A DNA stretch of 64,000 nt. Source: Candidatus Carbonibacillus altaicus (lineage in GTDB: Bacteria; Bacillota; Bacilli; Thermicanales; DSM-22653). Shown here one piece after another: positions 1 through 10,077 of this stretch (the first letter of the stretch is position 1; each line of letters begins with the position of its first letter). The notes beneath the pieces were generated by a model. It worked only from the letters and a program-made list of their open reading frames with translations, was not told where the DNA came from and did no database searches. The stretch is from contig PEBX01000007.1 in NCBI GenBank assembly GCA_003050645.1, positions 1 to 64,000 on the forward strand, given 5' to 3'. A program made the translations under genes and the position numbers.

Positions 1-106
1 GACCGGCAAAGGCGCGGGAGCGCTGACCGAGGATGGTCAGCACGATAAACCCGATAAACGGTGGTGCGAGCACTAGAAAAGGCAGAAGGGAACCATCCAG
101 ATTCAC
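1..106 (-). CDS. nuoL: NADH-quinone oxidoreductase subunit L, N-terminal fragment
   Basis: A GTG at 104-106 follows the strong ribosome site GGAGGTGAAAGTA and opens a minus-strand frame that runs out of the window. The 35 visible codons give a hydrophobic N-terminus (MNLDGSLLPFLVLAPPF...) ending in a polar QRSRAFAG stretch. That fits the first membrane helix of NuoL, a proton-pumping antiporter-like subunit of complex I. Its place directly after nuoK supports the call, because nuoK-nuoL is the usual order. It is separated from nuoK by an unusual 232-bp gap holding a 21-bp repeat array. Only the N-terminus is present, so the family call rests mainly on context. Confidence 0.75.
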   Translation of the reverse strand, partial: MNLDGSLLPFLVLAPPFIGFIVLTILGQRSRAFAG

Positions 107-191
107 TACTTTCACCTCCACAAAACTTTCTCTTATGCAAAGTAGTCCAGAGCATACGTTTTGAGCGGACGGGTCGAGCCAGTCTTACGAA

Positions 192-359
192 CGAGCAACG
201 GAACGCATCGAACGAGCGGCGTAACGTGTCGTACGAACGCCGGAACGTATTGAACGAGCGGCGAAACGTGTCGTGCGAACGCAGGAACGTATTGAACGAG
301 CAGCGTAACGTATCGTACGAACGCCGGAACGTATTGTACTAGCGGCGTAACGTATCGTA
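192..359 (-). repeat. Eight tandem 21-bp units crossing the nuoK stop codon
   Basis: On the minus strand eight contiguous 21-bp units run from 359 to 192. Read in the nuoK frame they encode YDTLRR-stop, YNTFRRS, YDTLRCS, FNTFLRS, HDTFRRS, FNTFRRS, YDTLRRS and FDAFRCS. Mostly alternating YDTLRR-like and FNTFRR-like units suggest a 42-bp higher-order period. The first unit is the authentic 3' end of nuoK; its TAG differs by one base from the TCG serine codon at the same place in the other units. The frame stays open past the array to the window edge. Several other frames are also open because the unit length is a multiple of three, so overlapping reading frames here are repeat artefacts. Confidence 0.93.
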
Positions 360-692
360 GGCGTCGACATTGGCCGTTTCTTTGAGGCGGTAGATGGCGA
401 TCAAAATCGCCAACCCGACGGCGACTTCTGCAGCCGCCACGGCTATGTTAAACAAGGCAAACATCTGTGACTGTGCAAACACATAATGAGCGAGCGTTGC
501 ATCCGGGTTTTGCATCTGCACCGCGCCGCCATAGCGGCCGAAAGCAAGTAAGTTGATGTTGGCACTCATAAGCATAAGTTCAATCGATAAAAGGATGATC
601 ACGGCATTGCGACGCGTCAGCGCCCCGTACAGCCCGATCACGAAAAGCATCGCCCCAAAAAGCAAGTACTGCGTCAGTGCGATCTCACTCAT
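339..692 (-). CDS. nuoK: NADH-quinone oxidoreductase subunit K
   Basis: NuoK is a small three-helix membrane subunit (117 residues here) of the complex I proton-pumping arm. The sequence has three hydrophobic segments and the family pattern RRNAVIILLSIELMLMSANI, with a buried glutamate in helix 2. It overlaps nuoJ by 8 nt, indicating translational coupling. The C-terminus ends in ..VDAYDTLRR, about a dozen residues longer than many NuoK proteins. Its last codons are the first unit of a 21-bp tandem repeat, and a TAG inside that unit ends the protein. One substitution would extend it by at least seven heptapeptides. Confidence 0.96.
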   Translation of the reverse strand: MSEIALTQYLLFGAMLFVIGLYGALTRRNAVIILLSIELMLMSANINLLAFGRYGGAVQMQNPDATLAHYVFAQSQMFALFNIAVAAAEVAVGLAILIAIYRLKETANVDAYDTLRR

Positions 693-1188
693 CGCCGGAT
701 CCTCCTTTCGCCATCACAATCGCCCCGATGAACGCTGAGAGCAAAAGCACGGAAGCCAGTTCAAAGGTGTAAATATAATCCGGTGAAAGAAAAAGCATTC
801 CGATCTCACGAACACCGGCCAGATGTTCCGTATCGGCTGCAGCCACTGGAAGAAATCGGGTCCGGCTGATGGCAAAAAACAGCACGATAAAAAGCCCCGC
901 AGCGGTCACAAAAGCCAGCCAGCGGTTCGAACGGGAGCGTTCGGCTGCCGTTTCACTTGCATCGTGGCGCGTGAGCATGATGCCGAAGACGGCCAGAACG
1001 GTGATGGCACCGGCGTAGACGATGACCTGCACGATCCCTACAAATTCTGCGCCCAGGAGAATGTAGAGTCCAGCGATGGCCAGAAAAACGAGGGCCATGG
1101 AAAAGATCATGTGCAAGGCGCGCGTGCTGCTGAGCATCGTCATCGCCCCGCCCAGCGCCAGAGCAACGAGCAGAAAAAATGCAATCAT
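685..1188 (-). CDS. nuoJ: NADH-quinone oxidoreductase subunit J
   Basis: NuoJ is a five-helix membrane subunit of complex I. The protein (about 167 residues) begins MIAFFLLVALALGGA and contains the family signature around VGIVQVIVYAGAITVLAVFGIMLT. I chose the ATG at 1186-1188 because it overlaps the nuoI stop as ATGA and has GGAAGGATCA just before it. A longer frame from 1200 adds only MEGS and lacks a ribosome site. The gene is coupled to nuoI upstream and nuoK downstream. Confidence 0.95.
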   Translation of the reverse strand: MIAFFLLVALALGGAMTMLSSTRALHMIFSMALVFLAIAGLYILLGAEFVGIVQVIVYAGAITVLAVFGIMLTRHDASETAAERSRSNRWLAFVTAAGLFIVLFFAISRTRFLPVAAADTEHLAGVREIGMLFLSPDYIYTFELASVLLLSAFIGAIVMAKGGSGDE

Positions 1189-1631
1189 TGATCCTTCCAC
1201 GGCAAATTCACCTCGCGCACGTTGGTGTTATTTTCGTCCAGCCACTTCATGTCTTTATACAGCTGATCGCGACTGTATTCGGCCAGTTCTACATTGGACG
1301 TCATGACGATCGCTTCGGTCGGACACACTTCGGTACACAGATCACACAGAATACAGATTTCAAAGTTAATTTCGTACGCTTTGAGCACCTTCCCCTTTTT
1401 ATTCGGATCAGGATGAGGCATGCCTTCCAGACTGATACATTGCGTGGGACAGATATTGACGCACTGATTGCAGACAATGCATTTTTCAACATAAAGCTTT
1501 TGAATGCCCCGCAGCCGGTTTGGAAACGGATACGGTTCGTCTGGATATTTGGTAGTCACCTTTGGCTTCAACATTTCTTTAAATGTCACACCTAATCCTT
1601 TTAACAGTCCGGTCCCGTACATCACTGTCAC
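1185..1631 (-). CDS. nuoI: NADH-quinone oxidoreductase subunit I, 2x[4Fe-4S] ferredoxin-like
   Basis: NuoI carries the N6a/N6b iron-sulfur clusters that pass electrons to NuoB. Two ferredoxin motifs are complete: CIVCNQC-x3-CP (Cys51, 54, 57, 61) and CILCDLC-x3-CP (Cys93, 96, 99, 103). The remaining outer cysteines that complete the pairs are also present. At 148 residues it is a normal bacterial NuoI. It follows nuoH after a 153-bp gap that contains a dispersed hairpin repeat and short duplications, and it is coupled to nuoJ by an ATGA overlap. Confidence 0.97.
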   Translation of the reverse strand: MTVMYGTGLLKGLGVTFKEMLKPKVTTKYPDEPYPFPNRLRGIQKLYVEKCIVCNQCVNICPTQCISLEGMPHPDPNKKGKVLKAYEINFEICILCDLCTEVCPTEAIVMTSNVELAEYSRDQLYKDMKWLDENNTNVREVNLPWKDQ

Positions 1632-1672
1632 CTCACTTCTTTTTGGTATACTCGAATATCCCTATCCTATCC

Positions 1673-1721
1673 TGAAATAGGATGCGGCATTTCATCATCG
1701 ATGGTGTCGCAATGCGTCATG
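1673..1721. repeat. Dispersed intergenic hairpin repeat, copy A
   Basis: This 49-bp segment between nuoH and nuoI begins TGAAATAGGATGCG and matches 29571-29620 at about 42 of 50 aligned positions. Its 3' part can form a small hairpin (TGTCGC-AAT-GCGTCA, one mismatch). The other copy forms GCCGC-CAT-GCGGC at the same place, so the stem is retained although its sequence changed. Both copies lie between co-directional minus-strand genes and in the same orientation. Confidence 0.7.
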
Positions 1722-1764
1722 ATAGCAGGCAATAGCAGGCGTTTGGGCGCTCAACGTTTGGGCG
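1722..1764. repeat. Two short direct duplications between nuoH and nuoI
   Basis: ATAGCAGGC occurs at 1722-1730 and 1732-1740, and GTTTGGGCG at 1741-1749 and 1756-1764. They follow directly on the dispersed hairpin repeat. No gene is visible in the 153-bp gap. These look like slippage products. Confidence 0.6.
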
Positions 1765-1784
1765 GGCGCTGCAAAAAGAATGTT

Positions 1785-2795
1785 TTATGCCAGAAAGGCT
1801 TTTACAAAGGCAGTGATGACCAGGTTCACCAGCGCGAGCGGTATAAGTACCTTCCACGAAAAAGTCATCAAAAGGTCCACCCGAGCACGGGGAAAGGTGG
1901 CCTGAAACCAAAACGGCAAGTTTGCGAAAAAGAGCGCTTTTAGCAAAAACCAGATGATGCCCGGAATAAACCCTAAGGCCGGATGCGGCGGAAGCCAGCC
2001 ACCGAAAAAAAGAACGGTTACGAGTGAGCCCATGGCAAATAAGTACACGTACTCGCTGAGCATGAAAAACGCAAAGCGGATCCCAGAATATTCCACCTGA
2101 TACCCTGCTACGAGCTCGGACTCCGCCTCGCTCAGGTCAAAGGGCGTACGGTTAAGCTCGGCCAACGCTGCGATGAAAAAGACTGCAAAACCGAGTATTT
2201 GCGGAATAACATTCCACACATGTTGTTCTTGCCAGGCAACAATATCGTTTAAATTCAGGCTTCCCGCTAGGAGCACGACCCCGAGGGCCCCCATGACGAG
2301 CGGTATCTCATAGCTGATCATCATCGCCGCAGCGCGCATGGCACCGATCAAGGACCATTTGTTGTTCGAAGACCAGCCGCCCATGATCACTCCTAACGTT
2401 GAGATCGACGCGATGGCTACGTAAAAGAGGAACCCTACGCTTAAGTCCGTATACGTCACTTGGGGAGAAAAAGGGATGACCGCAAGGACGATAAAAGATG
2501 GGGCAAAGGCGACAAAGGGTGCCAGAAAGTAGAGCGGCCTGTCAACATGTTTGGGTATAACCGGTTCTTTCAGCAAAGATTTGAGTGTATCCGCGACGGT
2601 TTGGAGGAGTCCGAATGGTCCGACCCGATTCGGCCCGACGCGACCCTGCATCCAGCCCAGTATTTTACGTTGAAAATAAATCGCATAGACAACAAAAAAG
2701 AGCACGAATAAGAGTAAGACGACAATTGCTAAAATGATGATGAGCCATTGCTCCGCCGAAAGCGTTCCGCTTAGCCAGTCGCGCATCCTAAGCAT
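1785..2795 (-). CDS. nuoH: NADH-quinone oxidoreductase subunit H
   Basis: NuoH is the membrane subunit that forms the quinone chamber with NuoB and NuoD. The 336-residue protein has eight or more hydrophobic helices. It has the signatures GWMQGRVGPNRVGPFGLLQ near the N-terminus and ELNRTPFDLSEAESELVAGY in the acidic loop. It overlaps the 3' end of nuoD by 8 nt. GGAGGTGG lies only 3 nt before the first ATG, so initiation could also be at the ATG three codons later. In most complex I operons nuoEFG lie between nuoD and nuoH; here they are absent. Confidence 0.97.
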   Translation of the reverse strand: MLRMRDWLSGTLSAEQWLIIILAIVVLLLFVLFFVVYAIYFQRKILGWMQGRVGPNRVGPFGLLQTVADTLKSLLKEPVIPKHVDRPLYFLAPFVAFAPSFIVLAVIPFSPQVTYTDLSVGFLFYVAIASISTLGVIMGGWSSNNKWSLIGAMRAAAMMISYEIPLVMGALGVVLLAGSLNLNDIVAWQEQHVWNVIPQILGFAVFFIAALAELNRTPFDLSEAESELVAGYQVEYSGIRFAFFMLSEYVYLFAMGSLVTVLFFGGWLPPHPALGFIPGIIWFLLKALFFANLPFWFQATFPRARVDLLMTFSWKVLIPLALVNLVITAFVKAFLA

Positions 2796-3897
2796 CCACC
2801 TCCCCTAAGACAATGTCAATGCCACCTAAGATCGCTACCATATTGGAGACGCTTTCGCCAATGAGCAGTTTGGGCAAGATCTGTAGATTGACGAACGACG
2901 CCCGCCGAAAATGGAGGCGATATGGCTGGGGTTTGCCTTCACTGTAGACGTACACGCCTTGTTCACCGCGCGGCATCTCCACTGACACGTACGCTTCACC
3001 TGCCGGTGGACGAATGAGTTTGGGGAGTTTGGCGACGATCGGCCCTTCTTTCGGAAATTGCTGTAAGGCCTGCTGAAGGATGCGCCGCGATTGGACCATC
3101 TCCTCCATACGCAACTCGTAGCGCGACCATAGATCCCCTTCGGTACGCGTTGGAACATCAAAATCAAAGCGATCATAGATGGAGTATGGTTTGGCCTTGC
3201 GCACGTCGTAAGGAACGCCGGTACAACGTAAGTTTACTCCCGTCAGTCCGTATGCGATGGCCGTATCCCGATCGTATTTGCCCACGCCTTTAAGTCGCGT
3301 CTGTACGATCTCATTGCCTGTGACCAGCTCATGGAACTCGGCAAGCGCAGCTTCGAATTCATCGACAAACTTTTTGACACGGTCCAGCCAGCCCTCGTCA
3401 GGGAGATCCCACTTGACGCCACCAATACGCATATAGTTATACGTAAGCCGGGCACCGGACAGTTCGGCAAACAGGCGGAGTATTTTTTCGCGTTCGCGAA
3501 AGGCATAAAGGAAAGGTGTAAGCGCCCCGAGGTCGAGGAGATATGTCCCAAACCAGACGAGATGCGAGGCGATGCGGTTGAGCTCCATGACAATGACTCT
3601 GATATATTCGGCTTTCTCCGGTATCGTAAGCCCCATCAAGCTCTCTGCTGCATGTACGACAGAGTAATTACCGATCATCGCCGATAAGTAATCCATGCGG
3701 TCCGTATAAGGAATGATTTGCGTAAAATTCAAATCCTCGACGAGTTTTTCCGTACCGCGATGTAAATAGCCGATCATGGGAATGGCATCGACAATCGTTT
3801 CTCCGTCCAATTTGACCAGTATGCGGAAGACGCCATGCGTACTCGGGTGCTGTGGGCCGACGTTAAGGAGCATTTCTTCAGTGCGAATCACGGTCAT
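2788..3897 (-). CDS. nuoD: NADH-quinone oxidoreductase subunit D (49 kDa)
   Basis: NuoD forms the quinone-reduction site with NuoB and descends from the large subunit of NiFe hydrogenases. The 369-residue protein starts ..[19 protein letters not shown] and has [11 protein letters not shown], both classic NuoD motifs. The hydrogenase metal-binding cysteines are not present, as expected. It starts with an ATGA overlap on the nuoC stop. It is separate from nuoC, unlike the fused NuoCD of enterobacteria. Confidence 0.98.
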   Translation of the reverse strand: MTVIRTEEMLLNVGPQHPSTHGVFRILVKLDGETIVDAIPMIGYLHRGTEKLVEDLNFTQIIPYTDRMDYLSAMIGNYSVVHAAESLMGLTIPEKAEYIRVIVMELNRIASHLVWFGTYLLDLGALTPFLYAFREREKILRLFAELSGARLTYNYMRIGGVKWDLPDEGWLDRVKKFVDEFEAALAEFHELVTGNEIVQTRLKGVGKYDRDTAIAYGLTGVNLRCTGVPYDVRKAKPYSIYDRFDFDVPTRTEGDLWSRYELRMEEMVQSRRILQQALQQFPKEGPIVAKLPKLIRPPAGEAYVSVEMPRGEQGVYVYSEGKPQPYRLHFRRASFVNLQILPKLLIGESVSNMVAILGGIDIVLGEVDA

Positions 3898-4448
3898 ACC
3901 CCCTCGTCATACTGAACATAATCTTTGCGTAAAGGGTGACCTTCCCAGTCTTCCGGAAGCAGGATGCGTTTTAAGTTGGGATGACCGTCAAAGATGATCC
4001 CTAAAAGGTCGTATGCTTCCCGCTCCTGCCAGTCTGCCGTGGGCCAGACAGAAGTCACAGACGGAACGTGCGGTGCGTCGCGATGAGCTCTGACCTTGAG
4101 CGCCAAAAAACGCCCGGTTGTGAATGACTGCAAAAAATAAAAAACGTCCAGCGTCTCTTTCATGTCGATGCCGTGCAGGTCGTTTAAAAAGTCAAAGCGC
4201 GTGCGCGGATCATCTCTTAAAAAACGAGCCACATCGGCGATTTTTTCGCTCTGAACGGTGAGCATGGGCGCATAATACATATTTTTTTGTACGCTCGCAT
4301 CAACAATCACCGTCTCGCCGAAGGTTTCTTTCAGTAAGGTCACGATCTCTTCGCAATAGCGCTTGGCTTCCGTGAGGCGCGGATCTTCGGGCATTTGGTT
4401 CGCCAAAGACGCACTGTGCTCTTCAGGCCTCTTTTTTTCTTCAGTCAT
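3894..4448 (-). CDS. nuoC: NADH-quinone oxidoreductase subunit C (30 kDa)
   Basis: NuoC is a peripheral-arm subunit of complex I (184 residues from the chosen start). The C-terminal signature [20 protein letters not shown] is followed by [17 protein letters not shown]. The ATG at 4446-4448 ([10 protein letters not shown]..) overlaps the end of nuoB by 8 nt; the open frame upstream of it is only a shadow of nuoB. The first 20 or so residues are charged and poorly conserved, as is usual in Firmicutes. Confidence 0.96.
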   Translation of the reverse strand: MTEEKKRPEEHSASLANQMPEDPRLTEAKRYCEEIVTLLKETFGETVIVDASVQKNMYYAPMLTVQSEKIADVARFLRDDPRTRFDFLNDLHGIDMKETLDVFYFLQSFTTGRFLALKVRAHRDAPHVPSVTSVWPTADWQEREAYDLLGIIFDGHPNLKRILLPEDWEGHPLRKDYVQYDEGV

Positions 4449-4998
4449 GGAGGCCCACCAGCTTTCCGTGCTTGGCCTCATAGCGAATCTTGGCCTGCAG
4501 CTTATTGATGCCGTAAATGAGCGCGACCGGAGAAGGCGGACACCCCGGGATATAGACGTCGACCGGAACGACCTGGTCCACGCCTTTGACCACACTGTAG
4601 GAGCGAATGTACGGTCCGCCCGCTGTGGCACAGCTGCCCATAGCGATGACCCAACGCGGCTCGGCCATCTGGTCATACAGACGGCGAAGAAGCGGAGCCA
4701 TTTTTTTGGTCACCGTACCGCTTACGATCATGAGATCGGCCTGACGGGGAGAGTTCCGAAAAAATACACCGAAGCGGTCCGCGTCAAAATCCGCTCCGCT
4801 CGTGGCCATCATTTCAATCGCGCAGCAGGCAAGACCAAAGGTGAGACCCCACATGGAGTTCGAACGAGCCCAGGCTTTAATCTGATCAAACGTGGAAAAG
4901 AGCACGTTTTTTTCAATCTCCCTAAGCTCAGCCTCGGTAATGCCTTCGAGGCCCAGATCGCGTAGGGTAAGCGAAGTGTGCTCGTCATTCATTCCCAT
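4441..4998 (-). CDS. nuoB: NADH-quinone oxidoreductase subunit B (N2 cluster)
   Basis: NuoB holds the terminal [4Fe-4S] cluster N2. Its ligands are visible with the chosen start: the tandem Cys58-Cys59 in [10 protein letters not shown], Cys123 in GSCATAGG and Cys153 in PGCPPSP. I chose the ATG at 4996-4998 because GAAGGTGTTAGA precedes it at good spacing. A second ATG two codons later overlaps the nuoA stop as ATGA and is equally plausible. The frame extends seven codons further upstream without a ribosome site. Confidence 0.97.
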   Translation of the reverse strand: MGMNDEHTSLTLRDLGLEGITEAELREIEKNVLFSTFDQIKAWARSNSMWGLTFGLACCAIEMMATSGADFDADRFGVFFRNSPRQADLMIVSGTVTKKMAPLLRRLYDQMAEPRWVIAMGSCATAGGPYIRSYSVVKGVDQVVPVDVYIPGCPPSPVALIYGINKLQAKIRYEAKHGKLVGLHD

Positions 4999-5357
4999 TC
5001 TAACACCTTCTTTCTCCAAGCGTAGATCAGTCCGACGGCAAGAATCAATACGAATATGAAAAGCTCGAACGCGGCAAAGAGGGGGAGCGCGTCAAAGGCC
5101 ACGGCTACCGGCACAAGAAATATGGTTTCCACATCGAATATAACAAATAACAGCGCGAACATGTAATACTGGACTCTAAAGCGCACCCAGCCCGTGCCGA
5201 TCGCATCTGTGCCGCTTTCATAGGTTTCGCCTTTTTCCTTGTATGGATGATACGGTGCGAGCAGGCGATTTAACGTGAAAGCGACGATGGGCAGACCGAT
5301 CGCGAGAAGGATAAAGATGAGAACGATCAAGTAATTGTTTACATAAAGTGACGGCAT
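4989..5357 (-). CDS. nuoA: NADH-quinone oxidoreductase subunit A
   Basis: NuoA is a three-helix membrane subunit and the first gene of the nuo operon. The 122-residue protein has the signature [20 protein letters not shown] in the conserved loop and the acidic helix-2 motif [20 protein letters not shown] lies upstream of the ATG at 5355-5357. A promoter at 5403-5431 places transcription start about 40 bp upstream. Confidence 0.97.
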   Translation of the reverse strand: MPSLYVNNYLIVLIFILLAIGLPIVAFTLNRLLAPYHPYKEKGETYESGTDAIGTGWVRFRVQYYMFALLFVIFDVETIFLVPVAVAFDALPLFAAFELFIFVLILAVGLIYAWRKKVLEWE

Positions 5358-5402
5358 TCACATATCACCTCCGAAACAAACTTACACATTTTAACTAATG
5401 GT

Positions 5403-5431
5403 ATTATATCATGCCATGAAGACCGTGTCTA
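5403..5431 (-). promoter_or_regulatory. Sigma-A promoter of the nuo operon
   Basis: On the minus strand TAGACA (5426-5431) and TATAAT (5403-5408) are separated by 17 bp, with TGA directly before the -10 (extended -10). It lies about 46 bp upstream of the nuoA start and downstream of the atp terminator, so nuo and atp are probably separate transcription units. Confidence 0.75.
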
Positions 5432-5486
5432 ACGTCTGCATGTCTGCCACAAAGATGGATCAAGTTCTTTTGTGCACAATGTTTTG

Positions 5487-5552
5487 TAAAAAAAAGCCGT
5501 TTACTCAGGCATCCGGCTCGCACGGAAACCGGGAGATAAGGAAACGGCTTTG
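5487..5552 (-). terminator. Terminator of the atp operon
   Basis: On the minus strand AAGCCGTTT (5542-5550) pairs with AAACGGCTT (5494-5502), followed by a run of T (5487-5494). The roughly 40-nt loop contains CCGG elements that can form an inner stem. It lies between atpC and the nuo promoter, where the atp transcript should end. Confidence 0.85.
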
Positions 5553-5571
5553 CACATGAGAGCATTCACTG

Positions 5572-5985
5572 TCACACTTTTGTTTTACTGTCTTCAGCAA
5601 CATCAAGACGCACAAGCGCACGCCTTAAAGCATATTGTGCCATGAGAAATTCCCGTTCCCTCGCTTTTTTCAGGGCTTCTTCTGCCCTTTCTTTGGCGCG
5701 CAGTGCTCGATCGACATCGATTTCTTCCGGCAGTTCTGCGGCTTCTGCGAGAATCGTTACTTCGTTTTTGCGCACTTCGAGAAATCCACCGCTCACGGCT
5801 ACTCTTTTAACAGATCCATCGGGAAAGACAAGCTTTGCCGGATGGATATCGAGCGGTGTAACGAGCGGTAGGTGGTCTTTGGCGATCCCGAGATCCCCTT
5901 CGATCCCTCTTACACTTAAAAAGCGAATCTCTCCATCAAAAACTTTGCGTTCCGGTGTAACGATCTCTAGACGATACGTGTGCAT
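5572..5985 (-). CDS. atpC: ATP synthase epsilon subunit
   Basis: Epsilon couples the gamma rotor to the c-ring and inhibits ATP hydrolysis. The 137-residue protein begins MHTYRLEIVTPERKVFDGE and has GIEGDLGIAKDHLPLVTPL, both family patterns. The C-terminal helical part is rich in Ala, Glu, Lys and Arg. An in-frame TGA shortly upstream rules out a longer start. There is no good ribosome site at this ATG; a GGAGGTGAGCG lies about 40 nt further upstream. Last gene of the atp operon. Confidence 0.97.
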   Translation of the reverse strand: MHTYRLEIVTPERKVFDGEIRFLSVRGIEGDLGIAKDHLPLVTPLDIHPAKLVFPDGSVKRVAVSGGFLEVRKNEVTILAEAAELPEEIDVDRALRAKERAEEALKKAREREFLMAQYALRRALVRLDVAEDSKTKV

Positions 5986-6066
5986 GGGGTGCCTGTCTCG
6001 TCAGTCCGGCGGACGAGTAGCAGGCGCTCACCTCCTTTGAGGTCTTTCGGCGATGGACGGTTGCCA

Positions 6067-7554
<1,488 letters not shown>

Positions 7555-8442
7555 TTAAGATAGTGCATTTGCACCGGCCACGATCTCTGAGATTTCCTGC
7601 GTGATGGCTGCCTGTCTGGCCCGGTTAAGCTCAAGCGTGTACGTGCTGATCATCTCGCTTGCCGCATCGGTCGCTGCTCCCATCGCCGTCATGCGTGCCG
7701 CGTGTTCACCCGCTTTTGCTTCTAACAGAGCACTAAAAATAAGCGTTTCAGCATAGCGCGGGAGAAGCACACTCAGCACTTCTTCAGGTGATGGCTCATA
7801 TAGATAGTCGATGGAAGTTCCTTGAGCAGCGTGCTGAGCGGTTACCTGTTCTTGTTCGGAAAAAGCCCCGGTCAGAGGAAGAAGCCTCACAATCTTCGGC
7901 CGCTGTGTAAGCGGACTAACAAATTCATTGTAGACAATGTAAAGTTCGTCTACTTCGCCGTATGTGAAATACCCGACAGTTTTACTCGCCAGTGCTTGAA
8001 TATCCTGATAACGTGGAAAGTCGTCCAGCCCAATGATAGAATCTGTCACGGGCAAGCCTCTTTTTATAATGTGATCATAGCCTTTGCGACCGATCGCTAC
8101 AATCTTGACGGTACTTGCATCATATGACTTGATCCGCTCCATGAAGGCGCGAATGACATTGGCATTGTAACCACCCGCGAGCCCGCGATCAGAGGTAATA
8201 AGAATAAACCCGGTGTTTTTAACAGGCCGCCTTTCCAGCATCGGATGGCTTACATCAAGCGCGCTGCCAGCAATATGAGCGATCAGCGCCCGCATCTTTT
8301 CAGCATACGGCTTGCTAGATGTCGCACGTTCCTGCGCTCGTCTTAACTTGGAAGCAGAGACAAGTTCCATTGCTTTGGTGATCTGCTGTGTATTTTTAAT
8401 GCTGCGAATGCGTGCGCGCAGTTCGCGCAGTCCTTTTGCCAC
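7555..8442 (-). CDS. atpG: ATP synthase gamma subunit
   Basis: Central rotor stalk of F1, 295 residues. The start is GTG at 8440-8442 after GAGGGGGAT, giving MAKGLRELRARIRSIKNTQQITKAM, the typical N-terminus. The C-terminal signature around AAMGAATDAASEMISTYTLELNRARQAAITQEI is complete in outline. Standard position between atpA and atpD. Confidence 0.98.
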   Translation of the reverse strand: MAKGLRELRARIRSIKNTQQITKAMELVSASKLRRAQERATSSKPYAEKMRALIAHIAGSALDVSHPMLERRPVKNTGFILITSDRGLAGGYNANVIRAFMERIKSYDASTVKIVAIGRKGYDHIIKRGLPVTDSIIGLDDFPRYQDIQALASKTVGYFTYGEVDELYIVYNEFVSPLTQRPKIVRLLPLTGAFSEQEQVTAQHAAQGTSIDYLYEPSPEEVLSVLLPRYAETLIFSALLEAKAGEHAARMTAMGAATDAASEMISTYTLELNRARQAAITQEISEIVAGANALS

Positions 8443-8540
8443 ATCGATCCCCCTCTCTTTCGGTCTCGGTCATGCGCTTAAGCTTTACTCTGAAGCCTAA
8501 GAGCAGCAAGACCTTATATTATGGCGATAAGCCTTTTGAA

Positions 8541-10052
8541 CTATTTAGAGGGTTGAAAACCGCGCTTAAACGTTTCAATCGCTTCTTTTAAAGAATTTTC
8601 ATCGGGAAGTTTGCCAGTCTCACGAATTTCTTTTAAAAGATCACTTTTCTCAGCTTCAACATACGCGATGAGGTCGCGCTCAAAACGACGTACATCTTTT
8701 ACGGGCAGATCGTCAAGGTAACCCCGCGTTCCTGCGAAGAGTGAAATGACCTGATGTTCGATCGGCATCGGTTCATACTGATCTTGTTTGAGGAGCTCAA
8801 CTAAACGCTCACCACGAATGAGGCGCGCTTGCGTCGCTTTATCGAGATCCGAGCCAAATTGTGCAAAAGCTTGGAGCTCACGGTATTGGGCCAGATCTAA
8901 GCGAAGTGTACCCGCAACCTTGCGCATGGCTTGAATTTGCGCGGAACCACCGACACGCGAAACCGAAAGTCCGACGTTTACGGCAGGGCGAACACCAGCA
9001 TAGAAGAGATCGGACTCAAGAAAAATCTGTCCATCTGTAATGGAGATGACGTTGGTCGGAATATACGCCGAGACGTCACCGGCTTGCGTTTCAATAAATG
9101 GTAACGCCGTAATGGAGCCCCCACCCCGCGCATCTGAAAGCTTGGCAGCTCGCTCGAGCAGTCGTGAATGCAGATAAAACACATCCCCTGGATACGCTTC
9201 GCGTCCCGGTGGACGTCTTAACAGCAAGGAAAGTTCACGATAGGCCGCTGCTTGTTTGGACAGGTCATCGTAAATAACAAGCACATGCTGTCCTTTGTAC
9301 ATGAAATACTCCGCCATGGCTACCCCTGCATAAGGCGCAAGGTAGAGGAGCGGAGCCGGTTCGGAAGCAGAAGCAGTGACGACAATGGTGTAATCCATCG
9401 CTCCGTACTGTCTCAGCGTTTCCACAACCTTTGCCACCGTTGACTCTTTTTGACCGATGGCGACATAAATACAGATCATATTTTGATTTTTTTGGTTAAT
9501 GATGGTATCCACGGCAATCGCTGTTTTACCCGTCTTACGGTCACCGATAATAAGTTCACGCTGACCCCGTCCTATCGGAATCATCGCATCGATGGCTTTA
9601 ATACCGGTGAGCATCGGTTCGGAAACGGACTGCCGATCGATCACACCCGGCGCAGGTGACTCAACCGGTCGTGTTTCCTTGGTCTCGATAGGTCCGAGGC
9701 CGTCTAACGGTTGTCCGAGCGGGTTCACCACGCGCCCGATAAGCGCCTCTCCGACCGGTACTTCCATGATACGTCCGGTACGCTTAACTGTATCCCCTTC
9801 ACGAATATGCCGGTATGGCCCCAAAATCACGGCACCCACAGCATCTTCGTTCAAGTTCAAGACCATGCCCATGGTCTCTCCCGGAAAAACGAGGAGTTCT
9901 CCAGCCATGGCATGTTTAAGCCCGTATACGAGCGCGATACCGTCACCGACTTGAATGACGGAGCCGACTTCTGAAATATCGAGAGTCGCCTCATACTGTT
10001 CAATCTGCTTTTTTAAAAGACTGGAGATCTCATCTGCTTTGAGAGCGCTCAA
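8541..10052 (-). CDS. atpA: ATP synthase alpha subunit
   Basis: Non-catalytic nucleotide-binding subunit of F1, 503 residues. The Walker A motif [13 protein letters not shown] and the alpha signature [17 protein letters not shown] are present. The start is TTG at 10050-10052 after AAAGGTGGTG, giving [19 protein letters not shown], a normal AtpA N-terminus. Several genes of this operon begin with TTG. Confidence 0.99.
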   Translation of the reverse strand: MSALKADEISSLLKKQIEQYEATLDISEVGSVIQVGDGIALVYGLKHAMAGELLVFPGETMGMVLNLNEDAVGAVILGPYRHIREGDTVKRTGRIMEVPVGEALIGRVVNPLGQPLDGLGPIETKETRPVESPAPGVIDRQSVSEPMLTGIKAIDAMIPIGRGQRELIIGDRKTGKTAIAVDTIINQKNQNMICIYVAIGQKESTVAKVVETLRQYGAMDYTIVVTASASEPAPLLYLAPYAGVAMAEYFMYKGQHVLVIYDDLSKQAAAYRELSLLLRRPPGREAYPGDVFYLHSRLLERAAKLSDARGGGSITALPFIETQAGDVSAYIPTNVISITDGQIFLESDLFYAGVRPAVNVGLSVSRVGGSAQIQAMRKVAGTLRLDLAQYRELQAFAQFGSDLDKATQARLIRGERLVELLKQDQYEPMPIEHQVISLFAGTRGYLDDLPVKDVRRFERDLIAYVEAEKSDLLKEIRETGKLPDENSLKEAIETFKRGFQPSK

Positions 10053-10077
10053 TACCTACACCACCTTTTCCCATCGC

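Noticed and set aside
61-370. Open frames of 93 (plus) and 61 (minus) codons made of repeated 7-residue units.
   Set aside because: They are by-products of the 21-bp repeat array, whose length is divisible by three. They overlap nuoL/nuoK and have no independent start signals.
3894-4676. The nuoC frame is open 76 codons further upstream.
   Set aside because: That part is antiparallel-free but lies fully inside nuoB in another frame and is unlike NuoC; the overlapping ATG at 4446-4448 is the normal start.
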